Below, one piece after another: positions 36,067 to 47,903 of a stretch of DNA of 63,141 nucleotides. The number at the start of each line of letters is the position of its first letter. Position 1 is the stretch's first letter. This stretch comes from Psychrobacter cibarius. GTDB lineage: Bacteria > Pseudomonadota > Gammaproteobacteria > Pseudomonadales > Moraxellaceae. The stretch covers positions 1 to 63,141 of the forward strand of contig NZ_JABASQ010000018.1 of NCBI RefSeq assembly GCF_016107535.1, read 5' to 3'. A program made the translations under genes and the position numbers. The notes under the pieces are model-generated. The model was not told where the DNA came from. It saw nothing but the letters and a program-made list of their open reading frames with translations, and searched no databases.

Positions 36067-36120
36067 CTTCGCTTTTTTTCAATGTAGTTTCAGTAGTTTG
36101 GCTATAGACTTATGTCTATA

Positions 36121-36996
36121 CTACCAACCAGTAACTTCTTTTAGCTTCTCGCCAAGCTTAGATGGGTCACGTGTATACGCGATACCAGCATCTTCAAACG
36201 CTTTAAATTTCTCTTCAGCAGTACCTTGACCACCAGAGATAATCGCGCCTGCATGACCCATACGCTTGCCTTCTGGAGCGGTAACACCAGCGATATAACC
36301 AACCACTGGCTTAGTCACATGGTCTTTGATATAAGCAGCGGCTTCTTCTTCAGCAGTACCACCGATCTCACCGATTAGAATGATCGCTTCAGTTTGTGGA
36401 TCTTCTTGGAACAGTTTCAATGCGTCAATTTGGTTCATACCAGGGATAGGGTCACCACCGATACCGATACAAGTTGATTGACCAAAACCAAGCTTAGTGG
36501 TCTGAGCAACGGCTTCATAAGTCAATGTACCAGAGCGTGAGATGATACCCACTTTACCTGGCAAATGGATATGACCTGGCATGATGCCGATTTTGCACTG
36601 ACCTGGCGTGATAACACCTGGGCAGTTAGGACCAACCATGCGTACGCCTTCAGCTTCTTCGATATAACGTTTTGCTTTTAGCATGTCTAAAGTAGGCACG
36701 CCTTCAGTAATAACGATAATCAATTTAACACCAGCATCTACCGCTTCAACGATAGAATCTAGTACAAATGGTGCTGGTACATAGATAACAGAAGCGTCAG
36801 CTTGGGTGGCTTCCATAGCTTCTGCCATCGTGTTAAATACTGGTAGGCCTAAATGCGTTTGACCGCCTTTACCTGGCGTTACGCCGCCGACGACTTTAGT
36901 ACCGTACTCAATCGCTTGTTCAGAGTGAAACGTACCATTTTTACCAGTGAAACCTTGTACCAATACTTTGGTATCTTTATCGATTAATACACTCAT
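36121..36996 (-). CDS. sucD: Succinyl-CoA synthetase alpha subunit
   Basis: 291 residues. [17 protein letters not shown] opens the CoA-binding domain, [19 protein letters not shown] follows, and the phosphohistidine loop is [17 protein letters not shown]. With SucC it makes succinate and ATP (or GTP) from succinyl-CoA in the TCA cycle. AAGGAATAAATA precedes the ATG. It is 152 bases after sucC and ends the suc gene row. Confidence 0.97.
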   Translation of the reverse strand: MSVLIDKDTKVLVQGFTGKNGTFHSEQAIEYGTKVVGGVTPGKGGQTHLGLPVFNTMAEAMEATQADASVIYVPAPFVLDSIVEAVDAGVKLIIVITEGVPTLDMLKAKRYIEEAEGVRMVGPNCPGVITPGQCKIGIMPGHIHLPGKVGIISRSGTLTYEAVAQTTKLGFGQSTCIGIGGDPIPGMNQIDALKLFQEDPQTEAIILIGEIGGTAEEEAAAYIKDHVTKPVVGYIAGVTAPEGKRMGHAGAIISGGQGTAEEKFKAFEDAGIAYTRDPSKLGEKLKEVTGW

Positions 36997-37148
36997 TATT
37001 TATTCCTTGTATTCGGTTGTCTTGCAATAGCCACTTGATGATGTGTTATGCATTAAATGTTAATGATAAATTTATATCAACAAGCTGCTATTACGCGTTG
37101 ACTACTATGCTTAAGCACGTATATTTAGAGGACTATGCCTCAAATATA

Positions 37149-38315
37149 TTAAGCTTTAACAGCATCGACAATTTTTTGAGCCGCATCTGATAAGCCTTGG
37201 GCAGAAATCAATTTCAGACCAGACTCTTCTAGGATTTGCGCGCCTTTTTCAGCGTTGTTACCCTCTAGACGGACAACAACAGGTACTTTCACGTCAACTT
37301 CTTTGATAGCAGCAATAATCGCTTCTGCAATCATGTCACAACGTACGATACCACCGAAGATGTTGATTAAAACACCTTCAACGCTGCTGTCTTCAAGAAT
37401 AATCTTGAATGCTTCAACAACGCGATCTTTAGTTGCGCCGCCGCCAACGTCCAAGAAGTTAGCAGGCTTGCCGCCATACAATTTGATGATGTCCATCGTT
37501 GCCATAGCAAGACCAGCACCGTTAACCATACAACCGATATTGCCTTCTAGAGCAACATAGTTTAGGTCAAACTCAGCCGCTTTAAGCTCACGCTCATTTT
37601 CTTGTGACTTGTCTTGTAGTGCTGCGATTTTAGGCAAACGATACAGTGCGTTTGAATCGATACCAATTTTGCCATCAACACAAACGATTTCGCCATTTTC
37701 ACGAACGGCTAATGGGTTGATTTCTAACAATGCAAAATCGTTATCGATAAATGCTTGATACGCGCCTGTCATCAATTTAACGAATTGATTGATTTGCTTG
37801 CCTTCTAAACCTAGTTTGAATGCCACATCACGTGCTTGGAAAGGCATCAAACCAACTAAAGGATCAACGTTTACTTTAAAGATTTTTTCTGGTGTCTCAT
37901 TTGCGACTTCTTCGATATCAACGCCGCCTTCAGTTGATGCCATGAACGTTACGCGACGCGTAGAACGATCAACGACTGCACCAAGATATAGCTCAGTTTG
38001 TACTGGATACATATCTTCTGCAACCAATACGAAGTTAACTGGTTGGCCATCAGCGTCAGTTTGGAAAGTAACCAAATTGGTACCGATTAGCTCTTCAGCA
38101 ACTTGCTTGGCTTCTTCACGAGTTTTAACCAGCTTTACGCCACCCGCTTTACCGCGACCACCAGCATGTACTTGCGCTTTAATAACCGCAATGTCTGTTG
38201 GCGTTTTATCAAAAGCAGCAGCAGCTTCGTCGCCGTTATAGGCAATAATGCCTTCTTGAATCGGCAAACCATAGCTTTTTAATAGCTCTTTTGCTTGATA
38301 CTCATGTAAATTCAT
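37149..38315 (-). CDS. sucC: Succinyl-CoA synthetase beta subunit
   Basis: 388 residues. [12 protein letters not shown], the ATP-grasp segment [15 protein letters not shown] and [18 protein letters not shown] are SucC signatures; the C-terminal CoA-ligase part has [11 protein letters not shown]. It forms the ATP-grasp half of the heterotetramer with SucD. A good AAAGGA ribosome binding site lies upstream. Confidence 0.97.
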   Translation of the reverse strand: MNLHEYQAKELLKSYGLPIQEGIIAYNGDEAAAAFDKTPTDIAVIKAQVHAGGRGKAGGVKLVKTREEAKQVAEELIGTNLVTFQTDADGQPVNFVLVAEDMYPVQTELYLGAVVDRSTRRVTFMASTEGGVDIEEVANETPEKIFKVNVDPLVGLMPFQARDVAFKLGLEGKQINQFVKLMTGAYQAFIDNDFALLEINPLAVRENGEIVCVDGKIGIDSNALYRLPKIAALQDKSQENERELKAAEFDLNYVALEGNIGCMVNGAGLAMATMDIIKLYGGKPANFLDVGGGATKDRVVEAFKIILEDSSVEGVLINIFGGIVRCDMIAEAIIAAIKEVDVKVPVVVRLEGNNAEKGAQILEESGLKLISAQGLSDAAQKIVDAVKA

Positions 38316-38471
38316 TGATTGTATCCTTTATTTTTTACAATTAATAAAAAGTGAAAACAAGTGCGCGTATATACATATTAGACAGGCATATGGCGCACTC
38401 ATGACCGTGGTGGCAGTCATAACAACCCCACCGCGATCAGGTTATAAGTTGGTACTGATCAAAATAACGAC

Positions 38472-39935
<1,464 letters not shown>

Positions 39936-40104
39936 CTATTTCTAATTATCGTTCTAATTGTAAATATCGTTTAAACTGAGGATTGTCTCGTTAATAAATA
40001 AGCCATATTTGGTTCAAATTTTTTCACTTTACGGTAAATACACCATAAAGTAGAAACATTCTTATTTATTAATAAACAACGAGCACCACTGTTTAGACTA
40101 AAGT

Positions 40105-40141
40105 TAAAAAGCTTGTATCAGCAGTTGCCAATACAAGCTTA
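40105..40141 (-). terminator. Possible terminator after sucB
   Basis: On the minus strand AAGCTTGTAT, a 12-base loop and ATACAAGCTT are followed by TTTAACTTT, starting a few bases after the sucB stop. The U run is short, so partial readthrough into lpdA is likely. Confidence 0.6.
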
Positions 40142-40146
40142 AAAGC

Positions 40147-41388
40147 TTACAGGTCTAGGAGCAACATGGCTGGATCTTCAACCAATTCTTTGATAGTGAC
40201 TAAGAACTGTACCGCTTCTTTACCATCAATCATACGATGGTCATAAGATAATGCAAGATACATCATCGGTAGAATTTCAACTTTACCATCAACAGCCATT
40301 GGGCGGTCGTTGATCGCATGCATACCTAGGATAGCTGTTTGTGGTGGGTTCAAAATCGGTGTTGACATCAATGAGCCAAATACACCGCCATTTGAGATAG
40401 TGAAAGTACCACCAGTCATGTCATCTAGACCAAGTTTACCTTTTTGAGCCAAGCCACCAAGCTCACGGATACGGCTTTCAACATCAGCCATGCTCATGCG
40501 ATCGGTATCACGTAGTACTGGAACAACCAAACCACGATCAGATGATACAGCAACACCGATATCGTAGAAACCATGATAAACAATGTCATCACCGTCTAGT
40601 GAAGCGTTTACTGCTGGGAAGCGTTTAAGTGCTTCGGTTGCCGCTTTCACGAACAATGACATAAAGCCTAAACGTACGCCATGACGTTTTTCGAACTGTT
40701 CTTTATATTTAGCGCGCATGTCCATTAATGGCTTCATGTTCACTTCGTTAAACGTCGTTAGCATCGCCGTTTCTTGTGAAGCTGCTAGCAGACGATTGGC
40801 GACTGTCTTACGTAGACGTGTCATTGGAACACGTTTCTCAGTACGCTCACCCATTGATTCAGCTACTGGACGGCCGCTATCAGATTTGATGCTGCTGTCT
40901 GCTTTCAATGTTGGGTTAGCCATATCGGTTTTGGTCACACGACCGCCGCGACCACTACCTTCCACTTCTTTAGGATCTACGCCAGACTCTTTCGCTGCTT
41001 TACGCACTGCTGGGCTTTGATCTTTATGGTCCGCTTCGTCTTTTTTATCTGTTGCTTGGACAGGCTCGCCACCATCTGCTGCTTGCTTGGCTTGTACTGG
41101 CGCTGCTGGTTGATCTGGATCTACCGCAGGAGCATTATCTGCACTGGCGCTTGCACCAGCTTCGAATTGACCAATGATCTCGTCAGACAACACGGTATCA
41201 TCAACCTGCTTAACGATTTTGGTCACAACGCCGTTATCAGGCGCTACAACTTCTAATACAACTTTATCAGTTTCGATCTCAGCCAATAGGTCATCACGAT
41301 TGACTTGCTGACCTTCAGTGACATGCCACTCAACGATAGTACCGTCGGCAACTGATTCTGGAAAAACGGGGGCTTTGATATCAGCCAT
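40147..41388 (-). CDS. sucB: Dihydrolipoyl succinyltransferase (E2 of 2-oxoglutarate dehydrogenase)
   Basis: 413 residues. The lipoyl domain (1-77) has Lys42 in [12 protein letters not shown] Gln/Asp/Ala/Pro-rich linker, a peripheral-subunit-binding domain ([29 protein letters not shown]) and the catalytic domain with [12 protein letters not shown] follow. The start at 41388 is clear because TAAGGAG lies 7-8 bases upstream; the open frame runs 24 codons further to a non-homologous lead. Part of sucAB-lpdA-sucCD. Confidence 0.97.
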   Translation of the reverse strand: MADIKAPVFPESVADGTIVEWHVTEGQQVNRDDLLAEIETDKVVLEVVAPDNGVVTKIVKQVDDTVLSDEIIGQFEAGASASADNAPAVDPDQPAAPVQAKQAADGGEPVQATDKKDEADHKDQSPAVRKAAKESGVDPKEVEGSGRGGRVTKTDMANPTLKADSSIKSDSGRPVAESMGERTEKRVPMTRLRKTVANRLLAASQETAMLTTFNEVNMKPLMDMRAKYKEQFEKRHGVRLGFMSLFVKAATEALKRFPAVNASLDGDDIVYHGFYDIGVAVSSDRGLVVPVLRDTDRMSMADVESRIRELGGLAQKGKLGLDDMTGGTFTISNGGVFGSLMSTPILNPPQTAILGMHAINDRPMAVDGKVEILPMMYLALSYDHRMIDGKEAVQFLVTIKELVEDPAMLLLDL

Positions 41389-41541
41389 CGATATACTCCT
41401 TAGATTGGGATATTCATATTTGTTATTAAGTCGTGATAGGCAGTCAGTGCCATCTTGCATAGCGATCTTAGATAATACTATCTAGATTTTATTACAACAT
41501 ACTGACTGTTATCGCCTGATTCATTTATCTTCAATAATCTG

Positions 41542-44427
41542 TTACTTAGCCAACTCATCGACACTGATACCAAGACCACCAGCGATCAACGCTTGCTGCT
41601 GCTGAGCATGCAGTTTCGGTGACCCTGTGGCAGGTGCTGCACTCGCAGGACGCGCCACTGGCTCCATGACTTTCGCCTTGGTTGGGTGTGGTACGACGAT
41701 ACGGAACATATGCGGTGCTAAATAATACCAAGCGCCTTGGTTCAGCGGCTCTTCTTGCGTCCAAACGATCTCAGCCAAGTTGCTGTATTTTTCAATCTCA
41801 GCCATCAAACGCTGCTCTGGTAATGGGTAGAGCTGCTCAATACGAACAATAGCGACATGATCTAGACCTAAGGCGCGGCGCTGCTCAAGCAAATCGTAAT
41901 AAACTTTACCACCACAAAGCACCATACGAGTGACTTGGTCTGCATTTTGGTTGTCCATCTCTGGCAGTACCGTTTCAAACTTACCATTCGCCAGCTCTTC
42001 AAGATTTGAAGTGGCTAGCTTATGACGTAGTAAGCTCTTCGGCGACATGACAATCAATGGCTTACGAATTGGGCGAACTGCTTGACGACGTAGCGCATGA
42101 TAGATCTGTGCAGGTGTCGTTGGCGTTATTACTTGCATATTGTCTTCAGCGCATAGCTGTAAGAAACGCTCAAGACGAGCAGATGAATGCTCAGGACCTT
42201 GACCTTCAAAACCGTGTGGTAATAACATAGTTAGACCACAAACGCGCTGCCACTTGGTCTCACCACTTGAAATAAACTGGTCAATCACCACCTGCGCGCC
42301 GTTGACGAAGTCACCAAACTGCGCTTCCCAAACGATCAAGGCATTTGGTACTGTCGTTGCATAACCATATTCAAATGCTAATACCGCTTCTTCTGATAAC
42401 AATGAGTTATAAGTGGCAAAGCGGGCTTGAGTGTCACTCATATGAGCCAATGGCACATACATACTGCCATCATTGATATTATAGATTTCGCTATGACGAT
42501 GTGAGAAAGTACCGCGACCCACATCTTCACCAGTGATACGTACCAATACTTTATCGTTATCGACTAGTGATGCGTATGCCAACGTTTCAGCTGCACCCCA
42601 GTTTAATGGCTCTTCGCCTGTCTGCATGGCCAAGCGCTGCTCAACTACTTTTTGGACTTGGCGTTGTAACTTATAGCCTTCTGGCATTTCCGCCATACGA
42701 CGTCCATACCCTTTTAGAATCTCAATGTCGACACTGGTATCCCAATCATCCACCAAATCGTGACCTAAATAAGGTTTCCAATCGACGAACAACTCTTCGT
42801 TAGGCTCATTGACCAATGAGTTTGCAACATAGTCACCACGGTCTAGAGACTCACGATAGTCATCTTCATACTGCTTTTCTTCTTCAGCATTCAAGATACC
42901 GTCTTCGATGAGTTTTTGTGCATAAATCGTACGAGTCGTTGGTAGTTTCTTGATAACTGCATACATGAGTGGCTGAGTCGCTGACGGCTCATCGGCTTCA
43001 TTATGACCATTACGGCGATAGCAGAACAGATCGATAATGATGTCTTTATCAAACTCGTGACGGTAATCTAATGCTAACTGCGCGGCAAATACGACCGACT
43101 CAGGATCATCACCGTTCACATGTAGGATAGGTGCATGTACCATTTTTGCAACGTCAGTACAGTACTCAGTCGAACGCACGTCTTCTTGACGGCTGGTCGT
43201 GAAACCGACTTGGTTATTGATCACAATATGTACAGTACCACCAGTGCTATAAGCACGGGTTTGTGACATTTGGAACGTTTCTTGAACCACACCTTGACCA
43301 GCAAACGCCGCATCACCATGAATGACGATTGGCAATACTGAGTTACCATCGGTATGCTCCATTAAAGGCTCATCATTACGGCGAACTTGACGTGCGCGTA
43401 CAGAACCTTGCAATACTGGCGCGACAATCTCAAGATGTGACGGGTTAAATGCCAAAGCCAAATGCGCTTCACCGCCTGGCGTCATCACATTCGATGAAAA
43501 ACCATTATGGTACTTAACGTCACCTGAGCCTTTTTCTGGCTGTACTTTGCCATCAAACTCGTCAAACAAATCCGCAGGGTTTTTGCCTAAGATATTGACC
43601 AATAGGTTTAGGCGTCCACGGTGAGCCATACCAATGACCATCTCTTTAGTGCCATAACCGCCTGCACGTTGGATGATTTCATTGATAGCAGGGATAAAGC
43701 TTTCGCCGCCCTCTAGTCCGAAACGCTTCACACCCGTATATTTACGTGCCAAGTATTTTTCTAACCCTTCAGCTGCTGTTAAGCGCTCAAGTATAGATAA
43801 ACGTTTTTCTTTATCGAACTTGATGTAACCTAGGTTGGTTTCTAGATACTTTTCCATCCAGCGTTTTTCGGTACTGGTGGTAACGTGCATGTATTCAGTA
43901 CCAATGTAGCGGCAGTAAACACGTTCCATAATTTCGATGATTTCACGCAATGGCGCTTCATCTTTACCGATATTTAAATCGTTAGTAGGAAATACCGTAT
44001 CAAGATCAGCTTCTGAAAGGTTATGATAAGCAAGCGTCAAATCTTCCACTTCAGCACGTGGATGTAAATTTAACGGATCGAGCTTGGCGCGGCGGTGACC
44101 ACGGCGGCGATAAGCTGAAATTAGCTGCTGCACAGCCATTTGCTTAGGATTAGCACAATCAGTTAAATTGCCTGTATTTGTATCAGGCGCTGAAGTGCTA
44201 GGTTTGTTAGCAGTTTGGTTGCGGGCAAGCAACAAAAACTGTTCCTTAATAGCGTTGTGCTGTGCATCGTTCGGCGATTTGTATTGTTCAAAATACGTTT
44301 GCCAATCGGTATCGACGCTATCAGGGTCATTTAGGTATTGCTCATAAAGAGCTTCTATATAGCTGGCGTTGTCAGCAGCCAGTTCTGTATGTCCTAGGCT
44401 TGCTGCTTCTTTAGTTATACTATTCAT
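41542..44427 (-). CDS. sucA: 2-oxoglutarate dehydrogenase E1
   Basis: 961 residues. The N-terminal AADNASYIEALYEQYLNDPDSVD binds the E2 core. The thiamine diphosphate region has GMAHRGRLN, HGDAAFAGQGVVQE, NNQVGFTT and FCYRRNGHNE, and the transketolase-like C-terminal half has GQGPEHSSARLERF. It decarboxylates 2-oxoglutarate in the TCA cycle. It should start the suc operon; a tnpB element now lies about 680 bases upstream, between sdhB and sucA, so sucA probably has its own promoter. Confidence 0.97.
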   Translation of the reverse strand: MNSITKEAASLGHTELAADNASYIEALYEQYLNDPDSVDTDWQTYFEQYKSPNDAQHNAIKEQFLLLARNQTANKPSTSAPDTNTGNLTDCANPKQMAVQQLISAYRRRGHRRAKLDPLNLHPRAEVEDLTLAYHNLSEADLDTVFPTNDLNIGKDEAPLREIIEIMERVYCRYIGTEYMHVTTSTEKRWMEKYLETNLGYIKFDKEKRLSILERLTAAEGLEKYLARKYTGVKRFGLEGGESFIPAINEIIQRAGGYGTKEMVIGMAHRGRLNLLVNILGKNPADLFDEFDGKVQPEKGSGDVKYHNGFSSNVMTPGGEAHLALAFNPSHLEIVAPVLQGSVRARQVRRNDEPLMEHTDGNSVLPIVIHGDAAFAGQGVVQETFQMSQTRAYSTGGTVHIVINNQVGFTTSRQEDVRSTEYCTDVAKMVHAPILHVNGDDPESVVFAAQLALDYRHEFDKDIIIDLFCYRRNGHNEADEPSATQPLMYAVIKKLPTTRTIYAQKLIEDGILNAEEEKQYEDDYRESLDRGDYVANSLVNEPNEELFVDWKPYLGHDLVDDWDTSVDIEILKGYGRRMAEMPEGYKLQRQVQKVVEQRLAMQTGEEPLNWGAAETLAYASLVDNDKVLVRITGEDVGRGTFSHRHSEIYNINDGSMYVPLAHMSDTQARFATYNSLLSEEAVLAFEYGYATTVPNALIVWEAQFGDFVNGAQVVIDQFISSGETKWQRVCGLTMLLPHGFEGQGPEHSSARLERFLQLCAEDNMQVITPTTPAQIYHALRRQAVRPIRKPLIVMSPKSLLRHKLATSNLEELANGKFETVLPEMDNQNADQVTRMVLCGGKVYYDLLEQRRALGLDHVAIVRIEQLYPLPEQRLMAEIEKYSNLAEIVWTQEEPLNQGAWYYLAPHMFRIVVPHPTKAKVMEPVARPASAAPATGSPKLHAQQQQALIAGGLGISVDELAK

Positions 44428-45110
44428 AATAATCGTCTATTTGATAGATAAATGAATGGAATCGTGCTTATTATTGTGTAATCTGTTGTATGTTAGATAT
44501 ATACATACTTAATGCTATAAAAACTCAATCGTCTTCTATTCAGTACTGCTTTATAAACTACAGTTATCACTATAAAAGAGTAATACGTGTGCCTGTCATT
44601 TTGCTTATACAGACAATCATCCTACATAGTGATAATAAATCTCATTGCAATACCTATTATTAAAAATAGAATTATTTGTGAACGTGCAGTTTTCTTATCT
44701 TACTCGTTTCACAACATTAATTTATATATACTGAAATCAATGATAACCAACTCATTAAAGATAAACATTTAATGAATCGTTCAGCTAGCCTATCATTTGG
44801 CTACTCTCACTGACTTATATTGTTATTTCCAAGCTATCATTGCTTTTGAAGCGAACATACACTGCTGTATAGAGTAGCACGACAGCGTTTTACGCCATAG
44901 TTTGTTTGTTCAATAATAACTATTTAGGTAATGAATATCTACTATCATTTCAGGTACATCATTCCAGTTTACTACGAATTTATTAGTAAGACAGAATAGT
45001 GGCAACTGATAGCTGCTCTTCAAAACAACTAATTATTAAAATAATACGCTATTCTAACATTTTACGTGGTGAATATCTCTGGCTGAATACTTTTTTCTAA
45101 CACCAATTAT
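44428..45110. other. Intergenic region upstream of sucA
   Basis: About 680 AT-rich bases between the sucA start and the right end of tnpB element copy C. A 61-codon open frame at 44587-44772 looks accidental. The sucA promoter is expected here; I could not fix its position. Confidence 0.5.
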
Positions 45111-45169
45111 TTGACATACTCCCGCCACTTTCGACAAGCTCAAGTGTGGGATTCTAAAAGCAAAAGCTC

Positions 45170-46474
45170 TTAGGTGACTTTCTCACGAAGGTCACAAGCT
45201 TTCTGTTTCATCGGGCGACCTTTACCGCGTCCTCCCTCCACAGACAAAACGGCATGTCCTACCGTAAGAATATTACGAGCTGCATTAACATCAGCATTCG
45301 CAATATAACCACATTCAACGCACTCAAATTTTGCTTGGGTGCGTCTATTTTCTTTGGCAACATGCTTGCACTCAAAACAGGTTTGGCTAGTAAATCTTGG
45401 GTTTACTTGGATCAATAATCCACCTTGCCACTGCTGTTTATACTCAAGCATAGTCAACGCCATACCCCAACCCTGATCAAGAATTGATTTATTCAATCCT
45501 GATTTGGCTCTGACATTGCGACCTTTGTTTTCAAGCGTACCACTTGCTGATTTCGACATATTAGCTACTTTCAAATCCTCACAGACAATCATGGCGTGGT
45601 TTTTGCTGATGTCAGTGGTGATCTTATGCAAGTAGTCATGGCGAATATTGGCGATATGATGGTGAAGCTTTTGGATTTTACGGTTTTGCTTTTTCCAATT
45701 ATTACTAAATAAGACCTTGCGGCTTAATTGGCGCTGTAGCCTTGCTATCTTGACTTGATTAGCTTTGAAGCTATTTTTGGGCTGAATAATATCAGCGTTT
45801 GAGGTAGTGATAAATTTAGTAATCCCTAAATCAATACCAATGGCGGTTTTGGACGGATGGGTCGGTGTTTCAACCTCACGCTCCGTACCGAAAGACACGT
45901 ACCATTGGCCGGATTTCTTACTGATGGTGATATTCTTTATGACACCTATGATCTCTTGAGATTTTTTAAACTTCACCAAGCCAATACCATTCGGTAATTT
46001 GACGCGATTGCCATTAACGCGGCAATATTTATCAAACTGAACCAAGCGGATTGAATCTCGACCATCTGATTTACGTTTAAAACGCGGCATGAGTGGGCGT
46101 AGTTGGATTTCAGTGCCGTCGGCAAGCTTGAGGCATTTAGTTTTTCTAGGTTTTCTGTTATTTTCTTTCAGCCTTGCATGAACTTTAGGGTCAAAAAAGC
46201 GCGACCAAGCAGAAGCGAGATCACGAACTTTCTGTTGTAAAGATACCGCATTGGAGCTTGTTTTTAAGAATGCAAAATCAGGATTGGCTTTAATATCCAT
46301 GATTTTATTAACCAAATTCGTTGCATTAATAAACTCATTCTTAGCAAACATCTCAAACGATATGGCCAGCATTTGATTCCAAACAAAGCGCGCAGAACCA
46401 ACAAGGTTATTTAAGATAACCTCTTGCTCTGCGTTAGGCTCAAGCCTAAACTTATACGCTTTACTGATTTTCAT
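45170..46474 (-). CDS. tnpB: TnpB, RNA-guided RuvC nuclease of IS200/IS605 type
   Basis: 434 residues, closely similar end to end to the copy A protein. Catalytic Asp215 (AIGIDLGITK), Glu299 (VCEDLKV) and Asp395 (NADVNAARN) are present, as are the zinc-finger cysteines Cys366/Cys369 and Cys385/Cys388. The coding frame is intact despite the MITE upstream of it. Probable role as for copy A: guide-RNA-directed cleavage of the donor site. The divergence between A and C implies they are not a very recent duplication. Confidence 0.92.
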   Translation of the reverse strand: MKISKAYKFRLEPNAEQEVILNNLVGSARFVWNQMLAISFEMFAKNEFINATNLVNKIMDIKANPDFAFLKTSSNAVSLQQKVRDLASAWSRFFDPKVHARLKENNRKPRKTKCLKLADGTEIQLRPLMPRFKRKSDGRDSIRLVQFDKYCRVNGNRVKLPNGIGLVKFKKSQEIIGVIKNITISKKSGQWYVSFGTEREVETPTHPSKTAIGIDLGITKFITTSNADIIQPKNSFKANQVKIARLQRQLSRKVLFSNNWKKQNRKIQKLHHHIANIRHDYLHKITTDISKNHAMIVCEDLKVANMSKSASGTLENKGRNVRAKSGLNKSILDQGWGMALTMLEYKQQWQGGLLIQVNPRFTSQTCFECKHVAKENRRTQAKFECVECGYIANADVNAARNILTVGHAVLSVEGGRGKGRPMKQKACDLREKVT

Positions 46475-46552
46475 AACACCAATTCATTTTCGTCTGACAT
46501 GTTATCAATACTAAAGATTAACACGATTTATTTCAGTAACTAATCTGTATAA

Positions 46553-46700
46553 GAATATAAGGCGGTGTTCTAAAAAGTATGGTGACGAAAAAATTTAATA
46601 CGAAGTCTATGCTAATTTCTCTGATTCCATAGAGCTTTCAAGGCTTCAAAAATTGTTCAAATTTTAGTCAACATATTTTTTGACACACCACCGAATATAA
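46553..46700. mobile_element. MITE with 8-bp target duplication, nested in tnpB element C
   Basis: The 132-bp core 46561-46692 has 26-bp terminal inverted repeats: left 46561-46586 begins GGCGGTGTTCTAAAAA, and the right end (46667-46692) reads GGTGGTGTGTCAAAAA inward. They match at 20 of 26 positions. The core is bounded by an exact direct repeat GAATATAA (46553-46560 and 46693-46700), the signature of an 8-bp target duplication. No open frame of note lies inside, so it is non-autonomous. An 8-bp duplication with GG-starting ends suggests a parent such as an IS1595-like or IS6-like element (uncertain). Confidence 0.8.
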
Positions 46701-46910
46701 TAAATACTAAGTGACATTCCCCTCCGCCCTAATGCCGGGTGGAGTCCTATTTCGCTTTTTTGATAGATTGCTGACGTATATATCATGCCTTCTTACATAC
46801 AACCAACGTATTGATAGCCCAGCCTTACCTTTAACCATGTCGAATAATCGTCTCTATAAGCCCTATCTGGCACTGAAAGACAATCAAAGAATCTCAGATT
46901 ATTGTTCATA

Positions 46911-46943
46911 AAAAACACCACCTAATGATTAGGTGGTGTTTTT
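46911..46943. terminator. Rho-independent terminator of the sdh operon
   Basis: AAAAACACCACCTA/TAGGTGGTGTTTTT with a 5-base loop. It has T runs on both strands and lies about 40 bases after the sdhB stop. Confidence 0.88.
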
Positions 46944-46981
46944 CGTACGCTATCTGCAAAAAAACAGACAATTATAAACGA

Positions 46982-47692
46982 TTAACCTGCTTGGTCAATG
47001 AGCATATTACGTAAATGACCGATTGCTTTGGTTGGGTTCAAGCCTTTTGGACAAACTGATACACAGTTCATGATACCGCGGCAACGGAATAGACTAAATG
47101 GATCATCTAAGCGCGCCAAACGTGCTTGCGTATCACCATCACGGCTATCAGCCACGAAGCGATAAGCGTGCAGTAGTGCTGATGGACCTAAGAATTTATC
47201 AGGGTTCCACCAGAACGATGGGCAGCTGGTTGAACAGCATGCACATAGAATACATTCGTACAGACCGTTTAGCTTTTCGCGTTGCTCAGGTGACTGCAAA
47301 CGCTCTGTCGGCGGTGCTGGCTGATCATTTATCAAGTACGGATGTACTTTCTCATATTGCTCATAGAATTGGTTCATATCAACAACCAAATCGCGAACAA
47401 CAGGTAGACCTGGTAATGGACGAACCGTGACTTTTTCTGGCAGAGTGTTCATGTTAATGAGACACGCTAGACCATTCTTGCCATTGATGTTCATGCCATC
47501 AGAGCCACAAATACCTTCACGGCAAGAGCGACGGAAGGTCAGTGTTTCGTCTTCCTTTTTCAGGCGTAATAACACGTCAAGCAACATACGATCTGAGTCT
47601 AGCAACTCAATCGTATACGTTTGCATGCGCGGCGCTGCGTCCAGATCAGGATCGTAGCGATAGATTTCGATGGTGCGAGTACCTCGGCTCAT
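46982..47692 (-). CDS. sdhB: Succinate dehydrogenase iron-sulfur subunit
   Basis: 236 residues, matching the usual SdhB length. The [2Fe-2S] motif is CREGICGSDGMNINGKNGLAC. The [4Fe-4S] and [3Fe-4S] cysteines are in CILCACCSTSCP and CRGIMNCVSVCPKG. It passes electrons from SdhA to the quinone site. The start at 47692 has GGAG 9-10 bases upstream; the open frame extends 33 codons further without family similarity. It follows sdhA by 211 bases. Confidence 0.97.
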   Translation of the reverse strand: MSRGTRTIEIYRYDPDLDAAPRMQTYTIELLDSDRMLLDVLLRLKKEDETLTFRRSCREGICGSDGMNINGKNGLACLINMNTLPEKVTVRPLPGLPVVRDLVVDMNQFYEQYEKVHPYLINDQPAPPTERLQSPEQREKLNGLYECILCACCSTSCPSFWWNPDKFLGPSALLHAYRFVADSRDGDTQARLARLDDPFSLFRCRGIMNCVSVCPKGLNPTKAIGHLRNMLIDQAG

Positions 47693-47903
47693 AATGCTAA
47701 ACTCCACACGTAGGTGATGGCGGGCATACAAAGGTTGCAGCATATCAGCGCTATTGATTAGCCCATATTGACAGTAATTATCAAATATCAACTAATCATA
47801 TTGTCACGCTGGCATGAGCATGTAGCTGGCGGTCACCTTTTAATAAATGAATAAAAAATAAAACGTTTACGCTGTTCGTATCGCTAAATTGCGCAGTCTA
47901 AAA

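Larger units (their letters stand above)
45111..46766 (-). mobile_element. IS200/IS605-type element, tnpB only (copy C), interrupted by a MITE
   Basis: It has the same ends as copy A. The right end 45111-45169 starts TTGACA with the CCCGCCACTT/AAGTGTGGG hairpin. The left-end hairpin is CTCCGCCC/GGGTGGAG at 46722-46744, ending near CTATCAAAA. No tnpA. The segment between tnpB and the left end is longer than in copy A because a 132-bp inverted-repeat element (46561-46692) has inserted there. Borders are inferred from comparison of A and C. The element sits between sdhB and sucA. Confidence 0.75.

Noticed and set aside
36011..36229. Open frame opposite the sucD 3' end
   Set aside because: Antisense to the well-supported sucD; no ribosome binding site.
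44587..44772. 61-codon hydrophobic open frame upstream of sucA
   Set aside because: AT-driven Ile/Asn/Leu/Ser-rich translation, no ribosome binding site, no recognisable family.
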